This document shows positions 8,801 through 20,250 of a stretch of DNA of 64,000 nt, in pieces. Within the stretch, counting starts at the first letter, position 1, and the number at the start of each line of letters is the position of its first letter. Below the pieces are notes generated by a model. The model saw nothing but the letters and a program-made list of their open reading frames with translations, made no database searches and was not told the origin of the DNA. Source of the stretch: Microvirga sp. (GTDB taxonomy: Bacteria > Pseudomonadota > Alphaproteobacteria > Rhizobiales > Beijerinckiaceae); contig NZ_JACXAB010000014.1 in NCBI RefSeq assembly GCF_014699075.1, positions 1 to 64,000 of the forward strand, in the 5' to 3' direction. The translations under genes were made by a program, and so were the position numbers.

Positions 8801-10066
8801 TTACTTCCAGCCGTCCCGCTTGATCCGCTTCAGGTCACGGTCGAGGCGGTTGAGCGCCTGGGCTGGTTCGGCCCGCTTCGACAGCACCTGATGCACCGCG
8901 TTGAAGAACTCGGTCGAGACCTTGTTGTAGTTCTGGCCCGTCGCTGTCGCGGGGCGCGCCACCGCATTGGTGAACACGTCCACGAGATCGCCGATGAACG
9001 GGTTGGCCCTGGCGATGTCCGCATCGCTGTAGAGAGACACGATGGTCGGGTTGAAGGAGCCCTCGACCGCACGGCGCTTCTGCTCGTCCTGTCCGGTGAG
9101 ATACAGCACGAGATCCGTCGCGGCATCGGCGTTCCTGGAATATTTGGACACGGCGAGAAGCTGGCCGCCGAGGGTGCCGGCGTTGCGCCCGCCGGCGCCG
9201 CCCTTCGGGAGCGGCGCGATGCCGACCTTGCCCTTGATGGTGCTGTCGGCGCCTTGCGCCAGCGCCCAGGCATAGGGCCAGTTGCGCATGAAGGCGGCGT
9301 TGCCGGACTGGAAGACGCCGCGCGATTCCTCTTCCGTGTAGTTGAGTACGCCCTCCGGCGTGATGGTGCCGACCCAGCCGGCGGCGGCCTTCAGGGCTTC
9401 CGCGGCTTTCGGATTCTCGATGGTGATGTCGCCCTTGTCGTCGATGATGGCCCCGCCGCCGAAGGAGGCGACCCATTCGAGTGCGTTGGTGGTCAGGCCC
9501 TCATAGGCGCGGCCCTGCCACACATAGCCCCAGAAGTCGCCGCGCCCCTCCTTGCGCTCCCCGTCCTGGATCAGGCGGGCAGTCTCGGTCAGGTCGGTCG
9601 AGGTTTGCGGCACGGGGCGCTTGTACTTGTCGAGCAGGTCCTGCCGGTAATAGAGCAGGCCCGCATCGGCGAACCACGGCATGGCCATGAGCTTGCCGTT
9701 GACCCTGCTCGTCTCGACCATGGCGGGCAGGTGATCGTCGATATCCGCCTGGCCCTTGGCGGAGAGGTCCATGAGGTGATCGGACAGGATGCCGGTCCAG
9801 ACCACGTCGATCTGAAACACGTCGATGTCGGAGGCGCCGGCCGCCAGAAGCTGCTGGTAAAGGGCGAGGCGCTCCGTGGCGGAGTTCGGCGTCGAGACGA
9901 TCTTGACCGTGTTGCCGGTCTTCTTCGCCCAGGCATCGACGCCCTGCTTGCAGATTTCGTATTCCTTGCCGAGCGCGCTGCACGAGATGGAGATTTCCAC
10001 CGCCCAGACACTCGTCGAGGCGAGGATTCCGGCGGCAAAACCGAGGCTGGCGATGAGGCGTGACAT
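8801..10066 (-). CDS. sugar ABC transporter periplasmic substrate-binding protein (ThuE/MalE type)
   Basis: 421 residues with a Sec signal peptide (LIASLGFAAGILASTSVWA, cleavage near residue 22) and a family 1 solute-binding fold: AVEISISCSALGKEYEICKQ, then DIDVFQIDVVWTGILSDHL, which is characteristic of trehalose/maltose-type binding proteins in rhizobia. ATG 10066 follows a clear Shine-Dalgarno (GGAGGATAGCC). First gene of the transporter operon. No thuAB-like catabolic genes and no adjacent regulator are present, so the substrate is uncertain. Confidence 0.9.
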   Translation of the reverse strand: MSRLIASLGFAAGILASTSVWAVEISISCSALGKEYEICKQGVDAWAKKTGNTVKIVSTPNSATERLALYQQLLAAGASDIDVFQIDVVWTGILSDHLMDLSAKGQADIDDHLPAMVETSRVNGKLMAMPWFADAGLLYYRQDLLDKYKRPVPQTSTDLTETARLIQDGERKEGRGDFWGYVWQGRAYEGLTTNALEWVASFGGGAIIDDKGDITIENPKAAEALKAAAGWVGTITPEGVLNYTEEESRGVFQSGNAAFMRNWPYAWALAQGADSTIKGKVGIAPLPKGGAGGRNAGTLGGQLLAVSKYSRNADAATDLVLYLTGQDEQKRRAVEGSFNPTIVSLYSDADIARANPFIGDLVDVFTNAVARPATATGQNYNKVSTEFFNAVHQVLSKRAEPAQALNRLDRDLKRIKRDGWK

Positions 10067-10196
10067 GGCTATCCTCCTGCAGGCTTGATGTTTATTGCTT
10101 AGCTTCTAAAACCCGGACCTTCGGTTTTGTTCCTCTGGAACATGGTCAGCGGCTGAAGCCGCTCCATTTCATCTTTCCGAAAACGAGGGAATTTCC

Positions 10197-10898
10197 ATGA
10201 AGATCACGTGGTATGGCCATTCCGCCTTCCGGCTCGACTTCGCCGGCAAGGCCGTGCTCATCGATCCCTTCTTCACCGGCAATCCCGCTTTCGAAGGCGA
10301 CAGGGCGAAGATCACGGAGGGCGTGTCCCACATCCTCCTCACCCACGGCCATGGGGATCACGTGGGCGATACCCTCGACATCGCCAAGGAGACGGGCGCC
10401 AAGGTCGTGACGAATTTCGAGCTGTGCATGTATCTGGCCAAACAGGGCTTGGAGCACTTCGACCCCATGAACACCGGCGGCACGACCGGGCAGGGCGGCT
10501 TTACCGTCACCCTGGTGCGGGCGGATCACTCATCCGGCCTCGTCGAGATGGACGTGAACTTCCCCCTCGGCAGCGCCAACGGGGTCATCGTCAAGGCACT
10601 GGACGAGCCGACAATCTATCATATGGGCGACACGGACATTTTCGGCGACATGGCCCTGATCGCCGAGATCCACAAACCCGACGTGGTGATCGTGCCCATC
10701 GGCGACCGGTTCACCATGGGCCCCGAGGTCGCGGCGCTGGCCGTCGAGCGTTATTTCAAGACCGCGAAGGCGGTGATCCCCTGCCACTACGGCTCCTTCC
10801 CGATGATCCTGCCAAACGCCGACCGCTTCGTGGCGGCTATGGACGGCAAGGGCGTTCAGGTGGTGGTGCCGCATAAGACGGTGGGCGTGACGGTCTGA
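10197..10898 (+). CDS. metal-dependent hydrolase, UPF0173 family (metallo-beta-lactamase fold)
   Basis: 233 residues. The N-terminus [20 protein letters not shown] and the metal-binding motif [15 protein letters not shown] (HxHxDH) identify the UPF0173 family. Further ligands are in [18 protein letters not shown] and IPCHYGSFP. Cytosolic, substrate unknown. It is divergent from the sugar transporter operon and followed by a palindromic intergenic repeat. Confidence 0.93.
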   Translation: MKITWYGHSAFRLDFAGKAVLIDPFFTGNPAFEGDRAKITEGVSHILLTHGHGDHVGDTLDIAKETGAKVVTNFELCMYLAKQGLEHFDPMNTGGTTGQGGFTVTLVRADHSSGLVEMDVNFPLGSANGVIVKALDEPTIYHMGDTDIFGDMALIAEIHKPDVVIVPIGDRFTMGPEVAALAVERYFKTAKAVIPCHYGSFPMILPNADRFVAAMDGKGVQVVVPHKTVGVTV

Positions 10899-10913
10899 TC
10901 GCCCAACTCACCA

Positions 10914-11053
10914 CTGTCATTCCGGGGCCGCGCAGCGGAGCCCGGAATCCATAACCACCACATCTCAGAAGGGAGCGTCGGAGTCGCGCCTCCTTCTGTG
11001 TCCTCAGCGTTTATGGATTCCGGGCTCGGCCCTTGGCCGCCCCGGAATGACAG
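10914..11053. repeat. palindromic intergenic repeat, family A
   Basis: About 140 bp with long imperfect inverted ends: both ends read CTGTCATTCCGGGGC inward, and the similarity extends through CCCGGAATCCATAA on each arm. The same unit occurs at 55492-55633, and a chimeric copy at 37470-37597. It lies between two genes in the same orientation. Confidence 0.85.
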
Positions 11054-11135
11054 CGGAGCCCACATCCGCCGTTGCTCCCCGGCGCGACCGGGTGCTATAG
11101 CCCGGCCAGCAGATTTCCAAGGGGTATGACCATCT

Positions 11136-11423
11136 ATGTCGGTCGATGAGAAAACGGTCCGCCGCATCGCCCATCTGGCGCGCATTGCCGTGACGGATGA
11201 GGAGGTGCCTCATCTCCAGGGCGAGATCAACGCCATCCTGTCCTTCGTGGAGCAGCTCAACGAGGTGAACGTGGAGGGCATCGAGCCCATGACCTCCGTG
11301 ACGCCCATGGTGATGAAGAAGCGCCAGGACGGCGTGACCGATGGCGGCTATCCGCAAAAGATTGTCCAGAACGCCCCCGCCACGGAAGACAACTTCTTCC
11401 TGGTGCCGAAGGTCGTTGAATAG
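11136..11423 (+). CDS. gatC: Asp-tRNA(Asn)/Glu-tRNA(Gln) amidotransferase subunit C
   Basis: 95 residues matching GatC throughout: [20 protein letters not shown] at the N-terminus, [21 protein letters not shown] in the middle, and a C-terminal [17 protein letters not shown]. GatC wraps around and stabilises the GatA-GatB interface. It precedes gatA by about 105 bases, most of it a palindromic repeat. Together with gatB at 14.6 kb the full GatCAB set is in this window. Confidence 0.96.
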   Translation: MSVDEKTVRRIAHLARIAVTDEEVPHLQGEINAILSFVEQLNEVNVEGIEPMTSVTPMVMKKRQDGVTDGGYPQKIVQNAPATEDNFFLVPKVVE

Positions 11424-11427
11424 CACC

Positions 11428-11516
11428 GTCATCCCGGCCGAAAGAGCCGGGATCGCGCAAACCAGTTATTTCTTCCAGACGATCCCAGATCGCGGCTCCG
11501 CCCCGTCCGGGATGAC
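11428..11516. repeat. palindromic intergenic repeat between gatC and gatA
   Basis: Ends are inverted copies (GTCATCCCGG at the left, CCGGGATGAC at the right), with inner complementary segments rich in GC. It belongs to the short 'GTCATCCCGG' repeat class also seen near 16135, 23703 and 30244. Its place between gatC and gatA means it is probably transcribed in the gatCA message. Confidence 0.7.
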
Positions 11517-11528
11517 CAGGATGCTCCC

Positions 11529-13114
<1,586 letters not shown>

Positions 13115-13124
<10 letters not shown>

Positions 13125-13429
13125 GCGACGTGGGACCGACCGTTCCCGTCGTCACCTTATGGGACTGGCTGCCGGCCGCCTTCGATCCGGTGCTGATCCT
13201 GATTGCGGTCTGGCTCGGCTGGAAAGCCGACCAGTTCGGCAAGGTGCTGATCATCGGCATGATCGCCCTGGCCGTGTCGGTGCTCGTTTCCTGGGGCATC
13301 AGCAGCTTGGGGATTCCCTGGATCGCGCCCGTGAGGTCCGACGGGCTGACCCTTTTTCCCGTCCGCTTCGTGGCCGCCATGCTCTGGGCGAGCGGCGCCT
13401 ATGCCGCCCGCCGGCTGGCGAAGAGCTAG
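13115..13429 (+). CDS. hypothetical membrane protein downstream of gatA
   Basis: About 104 residues from a GTG at 13115, overlapping the gatA stop by ten bases; a GTG at 13130 is an alternative start. Three hydrophobic segments: [35 protein letters not shown] and [20 protein letters not shown]. No family recognised. Tight coupling to gatA suggests co-transcription. Confidence 0.65.
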
Positions 13430-13953
13430 GTTTCAGCCAATCCGGCACCTGAACCGGCTGGATTACCGAGCGCCGTGCCGATCTCGGCCAGAGTGACCTT
13501 CTCGGCATCGCTGACGGCCACCCCGCCGAAGCCGAGGAACCCGCCTTCCTTGCCGGCTTCGGCCGATTTTTGGGCTACGCTCAGCAGCCACGACTTGAAG
13601 GCCGCGGCTTCGTCCGGCGCTTTGGCATCGAGAAGGCTGGATACGGCACGTAGCTCGTCGACGGCCTTGCGCTTCACGTCGGCGAACTGGCTTCCCTTGA
13701 ACTGCGCCTGGAACGAGGTGCGCACGGCATCCCGGGTTTCCGAATTCGTGATGTCTTCGACGACCGCCTTCACGAGGGGAGCCGCCTGGGCGTTCTGCTT
13801 GGCCTCCACGAGCGCCCAGCCGCTGGACATCGACTCCTGCAGCAGGCTCCAGAGCCCGCCGGGATCCGACGCCGTGATCGCCATGCTGGCCACGACGGGG
13901 CTTGCGACCAAGCGGGACCATTCCTCAGGGGTGAAGCTCGATTTGTTGGCCAT
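13426..13953 (-). CDS. conserved hypothetical protein
   Basis: 175 residues, start ATG 13953 with AGGAGCCTTGAG just upstream. Mostly predicted helical and soluble (FTPEEWSRLVASPVVASMAI; DAVRTSFQAQF; DVKRKAVDELRAVSSLLDAK) with a glycine-rich patch GKEGGFLGFGGVAVSDAEKV near residue 140. No signal peptide or catalytic motif is seen. I recall similar proteins as uncharacterised in Rhizobiales but cannot name a family. It overlaps the convergent upstream gene by four bases. Confidence 0.65.
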   Translation of the reverse strand: MANKSSFTPEEWSRLVASPVVASMAITASDPGGLWSLLQESMSSGWALVEAKQNAQAAPLVKAVVEDITNSETRDAVRTSFQAQFKGSQFADVKRKAVDELRAVSSLLDAKAPDEAAAFKSWLLSVAQKSAEAGKEGGFLGFGGVAVSDAEKVTLAEIGTALGNPAGSGAGLAET

Positions 13954-14114
13954 CTCAAGGCTCCTGATGTGCTGCCGGGTGGGAAAACTCCCAGACGCAA
14001 CCGCTCAAGCTTGCGATTGGTTCCTCGTCAGGGCCGGTGGCGCCGGGCCCAAAAAGGAATGGGCCCGACCGTGAGGTCAGGCCCATCCCGCGCAGTGAAA
14101 CGCGAGACGCTAGA

Positions 14115-14426
14115 TTACTGCTGCGGAGCGGGAGCCGCCGGGGCTGCCGGAGCCGGGGTGGTCGGGGTCGCCGGAGCGGTCGAGGAACCGCCGGTGGCGC
14201 CGGCACCCGTGCGCGGTGCAGAGCTTTCCGTCTGAGTGCCGGTGCTGCCGGTCGTGCTCGGCTCGTTGCTGCCGCCATCATAGAAGAGGAAGGCGAGCAG
14301 ACCCAGAGCGATAACAAGACCGCCGATTACATAAGCAAGCGTGTTCGAACCGCGACCGGTGTTATCGTAGACGTTGGTCTCACGATTGTAGACGTTCGGT
14401 TCGCGATCCATGGGATCCATAGCCAT
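14115..14426 (-). CDS. small membrane-anchored protein with Pro/Ala/Thr-rich tail
   Basis: 103 residues from ATG 14426, chosen because AAGGAGTTTCAAA precedes it. A short polar N-terminus (DPMDREPNVYNRETNVYDN) leads to one hydrophobic span (LAYVIGGLVIALGLLAFLFY), then a low-complexity tail of Gly/Ser/Thr and Ala/Pro repeats. Likely a single-pass inner-membrane protein with a periplasmic disordered tail. Function unknown. Confidence 0.7.
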   Translation of the reverse strand: MAMDPMDREPNVYNRETNVYDNTGRGSNTLAYVIGGLVIALGLLAFLFYDGGSNEPSTTGSTGTQTESSAPRTGAGATGGSSTAPATPTTPAPAAPAAPAPQQ

Positions 14427-14648
14427 TTTGAAACTCCTTGACCGTTTTACCTCCCGAACAACGCCGTATGTGGGATGGGGTTTCATCGGAGCGTGGCAAT
14501 TATTATGGAAAACTGTGCATAAATTGTTTCTGATCTTAACGATCGGGTCATCACCCTGAACGCCCGTTCATCTTGAAAGGGGTTGACCGGTTCGAGCGCC
14601 GCTCGTACTTCGAGCAGGAAATATAAGAGATTATAAGGCGCAAGGCTC

Positions 14649-16124
14649 ATGAACGCTCCGGTCAACCCTAAGAAGCTCATCAAAGGCGCGACAGGCGATT
14701 GGGAAATCGTCATCGGCATGGAGATCCATGCCCAGGTGACGAGCCAAGCCAAGCTGTTCTCCGGCGCCTCGACGGCCTTCGGCAACGACCCCAACAGCAA
14801 CGTCTCCCTCGTGGACGCGGCCATGCCCGGCATGCTGCCGGTGATCAACGAGGAATGCGTGCGCCAGGCCATCCGGACGGGCCTTGGCCTCAAGGCCGAG
14901 ATCAACCTGCGCAGCACTTTCGACCGCAAGAACTATTTCTACCCGGACCTGCCGCAGGGCTACCAGATCAGCCAGTACAAGAGCCCCATCGTGGGCGAGG
15001 GCGAGGTGATCGTGGACGTGCCGGAGACGGGCGAGACCATCACGGTGCGCATCGAGCGCCTGCATCTGGAGCAGGATGCCGGCAAGTCGATCCACGACCT
15101 GCACCCGACCATGAGCTTCGTCGACCTCAACCGCTCCGGCGTGGCCCTGATGGAGATCGTGTCGAAGCCGGACCTGCGCTCGTCCGACGAGGCCCGCGCC
15201 TATGTGACCAAGCTGCGCACGATCCTGCGCTACCTCGGCACCTGCGACGGCGACATGGACAAGGGCAATCTGCGTGCCGACGTCAACGTCTCCGTGCGCC
15301 GTCCCGGCGACGAGCTCGGCACGCGCTGCGAGATCAAGAACGTCAACTCCATCCGCTTCATCGGTCAGGCGATCGAATACGAGGCGCGTCGCCAGATCGC
15401 GATCCTGGAGGACGGCGGCACCATCGATCAGGAGACCCGGCTGTACGATCCGGGCAAGGGCGAGACCCGCTCCATGCGCTCCAAGGAAGAGGCGCACGAC
15501 TACCGCTACTTCCCCGATCCGGACCTGCTGCCGCTCGAGTTCGATCAGGCCTATGTGGACGATCTCGCGAAAGGCCTGCCGGAGCTGCCCGACGAGAAGA
15601 AGGCGCGGTTCATGGCCGATTACGGCCTCTCACCGTATGACGCGAGCGTGCTGGTGGCCGAGCGCAGCTCCGCCGACTTCTTCGAGGAGGTGGCGAAGGG
15701 CCGCGACGGCAAGGCCGCGGCGAACTGGATCATCAACGAGCTGTTCGGCCGCCTGAACAAGGAAGGCAAGGACATCTCGGAGACCCCGGTCTCGGCAGCC
15801 CAGCTCGGCGCCATCATCGAGCTCATCGGCGAGAACGTGATCTCCGGCAAGATCGCCAAGGACCTGTTCGAGATCGTGTTCACGGAAGGCGGCGACCCGG
15901 GCGAACTCGTGGAAACGCGCGGCATGAAGCAGGTGACGGACACCGGCGCCATCGAGAAGGCCGTGGACGAGATCATCGCGGCCAATCCCGACAAGGTGGA
16001 GCAGGCGAAGGCCAAGCCGACCCTGCTCGGCTGGTTCGTGGGCCAGACCATGAAGGCCACGGGCGGCAAGGCCAACCCGCAGGCCCTCAACGAGATCCTC
16101 AAGCGCAAGCTCGGGATCGAGTAA
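14649..16124 (+). CDS. gatB: Asp-tRNA(Asn)/Glu-tRNA(Gln) amidotransferase subunit B
   Basis: 491 residues. GatB kinase-like core: [13 protein letters not shown] at residue 18, [37 protein letters not shown] and [17 protein letters not shown], with a C-terminal YqeY-like tRNA-binding domain ([20 protein letters not shown]). It phosphorylates and then transamidates the carboxylate of Asp or Glu on the tRNA. It is separated from gatCA by three small genes, two on the opposite strand. Confidence 0.97.
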   Translation: MNAPVNPKKLIKGATGDWEIVIGMEIHAQVTSQAKLFSGASTAFGNDPNSNVSLVDAAMPGMLPVINEECVRQAIRTGLGLKAEINLRSTFDRKNYFYPDLPQGYQISQYKSPIVGEGEVIVDVPETGETITVRIERLHLEQDAGKSIHDLHPTMSFVDLNRSGVALMEIVSKPDLRSSDEARAYVTKLRTILRYLGTCDGDMDKGNLRADVNVSVRRPGDELGTRCEIKNVNSIRFIGQAIEYEARRQIAILEDGGTIDQETRLYDPGKGETRSMRSKEEAHDYRYFPDPDLLPLEFDQAYVDDLAKGLPELPDEKKARFMADYGLSPYDASVLVAERSSADFFEEVAKGRDGKAAANWIINELFGRLNKEGKDISETPVSAAQLGAIIELIGENVISGKIAKDLFEIVFTEGGDPGELVETRGMKQVTDTGAIEKAVDEIIAANPDKVEQAKAKPTLLGWFVGQTMKATGGKANPQALNEILKRKLGIE

Positions 16125-16188
16125 GGCCGCTCAGTCATCCCGGCGGAGCGCACCTGCGCCCGCCGGGGATCATGCAGGCACCGATGCC

Positions 16189-16824
16189 GTGACCTCGCAG
16201 CCCAATCCTTTCGCCCCGCACTGGCTGATCCGCGACATCGTGATCAGCTCGCACCGCGCCGCCGTCGGGCCGGGCGGATTGCTCTTCGTCGGGGACTCCC
16301 TGGTCGAAGGTTTCTACTGGAACCGCATTGGTGCGCTGCCCGTGCTGAACGCCGGCTATTCCGGCATCTGGACCGAGGCCTTGGAGCCGCGGGTGCCGCT
16401 TCTCCTGCAATCCGCAAAACCCGGCATCGCAGTGCTGCTCGTCGGCACGAACGATGCCAAGAAGGATTGCACCGAGAGTGCCCTTAATGAGGTGATGGGG
16501 CATTTCGAAACCATCGTTCGCCACTTTGAGGCCGCCGCCGTGCCGGTGATCGTCATGACGCCGCCGCCCATCGAGCGGGGCAAGCGTCTCACGAGCTTCT
16601 ATTCGGCAGACGCGATGGCTTCCTTGAGCCGCCGAATCGTGCAGATTGCGGATGGCCGCGCGGCCGCCATCGTCGATCTGCACAAGGCTTTCGGCAACGG
16701 CGAAGGCGCAGCGCGCGAAGGGCTCACCACGGATGGCATTCATCTGTCGGCGGGCGCCTATCGCCGGCTGCACGATGTGCTTGAAAAGACGGTCACCTCG
16801 GTGGCTGTGAAGAAGGGGCAATGA
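16189..16824 (+). CDS. SGNH/GDSL-type hydrolase
   Basis: 211 residues from a GTG start. Block I is GGLLFVGDSLVEGF (catalytic Ser in GDS), block III is LLVGTNDAKKD (GxND), and block V is TTDGIHLSAGAYRRL (DxxH), so all catalytic blocks of the SGNH fold are present. No signal peptide: likely cytosolic esterase or acylhydrolase. It overlaps the next GNAT gene by four bases (ATGA), forming a two-gene unit. Confidence 0.85.
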   Translation: MTSQPNPFAPHWLIRDIVISSHRAAVGPGGLLFVGDSLVEGFYWNRIGALPVLNAGYSGIWTEALEPRVPLLLQSAKPGIAVLLVGTNDAKKDCTESALNEVMGHFETIVRHFEAAAVPVIVMTPPPIERGKRLTSFYSADAMASLSRRIVQIADGRAAAIVDLHKAFGNGEGAAREGLTTDGIHLSAGAYRRLHDVLEKTVTSVAVKKGQ

Positions 16825-17348
16825 TGAACCTGGCGCTGAAAGCCGTAGACCTGCCGATCATCCGTCCCGTCCGTGACGCCGACCGGCAGGATCTCTTCGG
16901 GCTGATTGCGGTCTGCTATGCGGATTACCCTGGCTGCTTCGTCGATCCACATGACGACCTGCCGGATCTGCGCATGCCGAGCACGTCCTATGAGCGGACA
17001 GGCGGTGCCTTCTGGGCTGTCGAGGATGAGCGCGGACGCGTCTGCGCCTGCGTGGCCGTCGATTTTCCGGAAAGTGGAACGGCAGAACTGCACCGGCTCT
17101 ATGTGCGTCCGGACCAGCGCGGGATGGGATTAGGCTCGCGCCTCGTGCATCAGGCCGAGGCGCACGCGCGCAGCAGAGGCGCATCACGCATGGTCCTGTG
17201 GTCCGACACGCGTTTCGTCACCGCGCATCGGCTCTACGCAAGGTTGGGCTATGTGCAGGGCGAAGGTCAGCGGCAGCTCGCGGATATTTCGCAATCGGTG
17301 GAATACAGGTTTGAGAAAAACCTTGGAAGCATCCAGACTTCGGTCTGA
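16821..17348 (+). CDS. GNAT family N-acetyltransferase
   Basis: 175 residues. The acetyl-CoA-binding motif A is visible as LHRLYVRPDQRGMGLGSRLV (Q/RxxGxG/A), followed by AHARSRGASRMVLWSDTRF and AHRLYARLGYV. Substrate unknown. Translationally coupled to the SGNH hydrolase upstream. Confidence 0.88.
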   Translation: MMNLALKAVDLPIIRPVRDADRQDLFGLIAVCYADYPGCFVDPHDDLPDLRMPSTSYERTGGAFWAVEDERGRVCACVAVDFPESGTAELHRLYVRPDQRGMGLGSRLVHQAEAHARSRGASRMVLWSDTRFVTAHRLYARLGYVQGEGQRQLADISQSVEYRFEKNLGSIQTSV

Positions 17349-17381
17349 CCGGGTGCGGATCACGGGAGGGGAGCAGCGTTC

Positions 17382-18017
17382 ATGATGTTCGAAGTCGCAG
17401 GCGTCTTTGCCGGGATCGTGCTCGCTCAGATCTCGCCCGGCCCGAATCTCATGGCCGTCTCCTCCATCGCGCTGGGCGGCCGGCGCATGCCCGGTGCCGT
17501 TGCAGCGGCAGGAATTGCAACGGGCGTGTTCATCTGGTCCATTCTGTTCGCCTTCGGGATCGGCGCGCTGCTGAAAGCCTTTCCGCAGGCGATCACCGCC
17601 ATGCGCCTTCTGGGCGGCGGTTACCTGATTTATCTCGGGCTACGCGCCCTGCGAACGGCTTTTGCGCCGTCCGCCAGAAAGCCCGATGCGGAGCGCGCCG
17701 ACATGCCGGCGGGAGAAGCCTACCGTCGCGGATTGTTCGTCGTCATGACCAATCCGAAAGCGGCCCTGATGTGGGTGGCGATCTCGATGTATCTCGCGTC
17801 GCTAAGCCTCTCCACACTTCAGTTCCTGGCCATCGGCGTCGGGGCTTCCGCATCGGCCATGATCATCTACGGCACCTACGCGCTGATCTTCTCAACGGGC
17901 ATCGCCATGCGGGCCTATGCCCGGTTCTTCCGCGTCATCGAAGGGAGCTTCGGTGCGGTCTTCGGCGCCATTGGCGCGAAGGTCTTCCTCGATGGCGTGC
18001 GCGAGCTGAAGGCTTGA
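17382..18017 (+). CDS. LysE/RhtB family amino-acid exporter
   Basis: 211 residues with about six spans. The N-terminal signature ISPGPNLMAVSSIALGGRR and the motif GGGYLIYLGLRALR are characteristic of LysE/RhtB translocators, which export amino acids or related small molecules. A GNAT gene 34 bases upstream may be in the same unit. A strong rho-independent terminator follows (18056-18082). Confidence 0.9.
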   Translation: MMFEVAGVFAGIVLAQISPGPNLMAVSSIALGGRRMPGAVAAAGIATGVFIWSILFAFGIGALLKAFPQAITAMRLLGGGYLIYLGLRALRTAFAPSARKPDAERADMPAGEAYRRGLFVVMTNPKAALMWVAISMYLASLSLSTLQFLAIGVGASASAMIIYGTYALIFSTGIAMRAYARFFRVIEGSFGAVFGAIGAKVFLDGVRELKA

Positions 18018-18055
18018 GGCTGGTAAAACCAGCGCCGATCGAGTAGTGTCTTCCT

Positions 18056-18082
18056 GCGGCTGAGCGACTCAGCCGCTTTTTT
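18056..18082 (+). terminator. rho-independent terminator after the LysE-type gene
   Basis: Perfect 9-bp stem GCGGCTGAG / CTCAGCCGC with a CGA loop followed directly by six T residues. Confidence 0.92.
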
Positions 18083-18173
18083 ACCTGCAGCCGAAGGAGG
18101 CGTCACATGGTCATGAACTTTGCTCCATGCACAATCGCCGCAATCCTTCCCTCTCAATTCGCTGCAGGTTTCT

Positions 18174-18359
18174 ATGAAGCAGATTACGATTTCCCTTGTG
18201 TGGCTCACCGTCCGCATTGATCTCATTCCCGCCGTGCGGGAGCGCGGCCACAAGCCCCTGAAGTCTCTTCCACCCTCCGAGCTGCCCGCTTCGCTGCGCG
18301 CAAGGCTCAGCACGCACTTGCTCAAGGATATCGGAGAAGACATCAGCGGGCGCGACTGA
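18174..18359 (+). CDS. small hypothetical protein
   Basis: 61 residues from ATG 18174 (MKQITISLVWLTVRID). An upstream in-frame start at 18120 is possible. Short hydrophobic N-terminus followed by a basic, proline-containing middle and an acidic end. No family recognised and no strong ribosome binding site; could be a chance frame. Confidence 0.3.
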   Translation: MKQITISLVWLTVRIDLIPAVRERGHKPLKSLPPSELPASLRARLSTHLLKDIGEDISGRD

Positions 18360-18463
18360 CAATGAGCGACAACCGAAGGGAGGATGCGTCACGTGCATCC
18401 TCCTGCTCTTCATCGCGCAACGAAGAGCCTCAAAGATCACAGGCTCTCCGCCGCAGGCGTGGT

Positions 18464-18883
18464 TCAACCCTCGGCGACGCCAAATTCCTCCGCATAGCGG
18501 TTGGCGACCCGTGTCTGCCACAGGCACAGCACCGGCGCGACGACGAGTTCGACGATCAGGCCGCCCAGCATGAAGAGCGAGGGCAGGCCGGTGAGGGCAA
18601 GGCCGATCAGGCGGCTCAAGCCGCCGATGACGACGAGCAATGTCAGCAATCGCACGCGGCCGGTGTGGACTTCGATGGAGGGCAGGGTGCTCCAGAAGCA
18701 CAAGCCGATGCCTAAGAGCAGGCCGGACAGATAGCGGAAGTGGCTTTCTGCCGAGATGCTCACCGCGTCGCCCGTGAGCGCCTGCCCAAACAGCACGCCG
18801 TAGAGCCCGGTTGCCACCGGAATGGTGGCGACGATCGCCACACTTTGCTGCAGGAGCCTTCGCTCACGTTCCATGCTGGGCAT
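18464..18883 (-). CDS. DUF4345 family membrane protein
   Basis: 139 residues with four hydrophobic segments. The segments HFRYLSGLLLGIGLCFW and RLLTLLVVIGGLSRLIGLA are the conserved core of DUF4345. ATG 18883 lies eight bases after the end of the MFS transporter gene, so the two are probably co-transcribed. Function of the family is unknown. Confidence 0.75.
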   Translation of the reverse strand: MPSMERERRLLQQSVAIVATIPVATGLYGVLFGQALTGDAVSISAESHFRYLSGLLLGIGLCFWSTLPSIEVHTGRVRLLTLLVVIGGLSRLIGLALTGLPSLFMLGGLIVELVVAPVLCLWQTRVANRYAEEFGVAEG

Positions 18884-18891
18884 GTGGTCTC

Positions 18892-20085
18892 CTATCTGTT
18901 TGCCTGCTTGAGAGCAGGGGCCGCACCGATGGCCACGATGACGCCGATCAATCCCATCACCAGCGAAATGCCGCCGATCACAAGCGCCGGACCTTGAGGG
19001 CCCGAGAACACGCCCACCAGCAGCCCGGCCAGCGGCTGCGACAAGTTGTTGACGGTGATCATCGCACCGGTCGTCTTGCCGAAATCCTTCTGCGGAATGA
19101 TCTTCTGGCGCAGGCTTCTGAGATAGATGGTGAACATCCTGTCGAAGCCGAGGACGAGAATATAGCCGGCGGCATAGACCCCGTAATTGGGGCTGATGGC
19201 CGTCAACACGCCGCCGATGAAGATCGCCGTGTAGCCAATGGCCCCCATGGCCCTCAACGGCATGATGACATGGGCCAGGAAAGCCAGGATCGCGATGGCA
19301 GCTATGGCACTGGCGGTCTGCAGAAGCGCATAGCTCTGCTCGGACTGGCCATGGATGCCGGTCACCATCGCGGCCGATGTGGCCAGGGTTACGCCGAAGA
19401 CGAAATTCAGTCCGGCCGACAGCGCGGCGGCTCTTCGCAGTCCTGGCAGATGCCAGATGTGCTTGAGGGCGATGCGGAAAGGATCGACCCAGCTGTCATG
19501 GGCCGCTTCCGGCGGGGCGAGTTCGATCCGGCTCGGGCGATGCCACAGGGTGAGCCCGAGATCCGCCAGCAGGAACAGGAATGCCGTGATGCCGACCACG
19601 ATCTGCCAGGGCCACAGGGCGAGCAGGGCGGCTGCCAATAGCGGCCCGATCACCATCCCGAGCTGATCGCCGAGCTGCGAGTAGGACAGGACCTTCTCGA
19701 ACCGCTGCTGCCTGAAGATCTGCGGCAGCATCACCTCGCGGGCGAGAAACCCTTGCGTCGAGAGGATCCCGCAGACCGCCGAGAGCGCGATCAGCCAGCC
19801 GATGCCGCCAAGAAGCTCGTGACCGGCAATGCCCACGGCGCAGGTGAGCAGGCGGAAGCGCTGGCTGATGACCAGCAGGGACACCGGCGACCGGCGGTCG
19901 CAGAGGATCCCGCAGACGGAGAACAGCAGGTAGCGCGGCAGGGTCTCGATGAAGAAGGCAAGCCCCGACAGTGCAGGGCTCTGCGTCGTCTGGAACACCA
20001 CGAGGGGCACCAGGAACAACAGCATCTGGTCCGCCAGGCGGGCGAAGAAGAGAGAGACGAAGAAGCTGATATCCTTGGCACGCAC
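18892..20085 (-). CDS. MFS transporter
   Basis: About 397 residues from a GTG at 20085 (VRAKDISFFVSLFFARLADQ) preceded by GGGGAA. The open frame runs further upstream, but that part overlaps the divergent GST gene and does not look like a transporter. About 12 hydrophobic segments in two halves; the loop CDRRSPVSLLVISQRFRLL resembles the conserved loop 2-3 of the major facilitator superfamily, and the protein resembles MFS_3/enterobactin-exporter-like members. Substrate unknown. Confidence 0.8.
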   Translation of the reverse strand: MRAKDISFFVSLFFARLADQMLLFLVPLVVFQTTQSPALSGLAFFIETLPRYLLFSVCGILCDRRSPVSLLVISQRFRLLTCAVGIAGHELLGGIGWLIALSAVCGILSTQGFLAREVMLPQIFRQQRFEKVLSYSQLGDQLGMVIGPLLAAALLALWPWQIVVGITAFLFLLADLGLTLWHRPSRIELAPPEAAHDSWVDPFRIALKHIWHLPGLRRAAALSAGLNFVFGVTLATSAAMVTGIHGQSEQSYALLQTASAIAAIAILAFLAHVIMPLRAMGAIGYTAIFIGGVLTAISPNYGVYAAGYILVLGFDRMFTIYLRSLRQKIIPQKDFGKTTGAMITVNNLSQPLAGLLVGVFSGPQGPALVIGGISLVMGLIGVIVAIGAAPALKQANR

Positions 20086-20250
20086 TGGAATTCCCCGCGA
20101 TCGACCCGGTGCGGCCGTCTCATGCAATACCCTGTCATATATTCTGTCGGTAGCCGGCGCCAGATCACAGGTCTTTGACGGCAGGTTCTTTTCTGTTGGA
20201 CGAGAGCCGTCTAGGTTCGGGGGCAGCTGCATCGCTTCAGGGGGGATCTC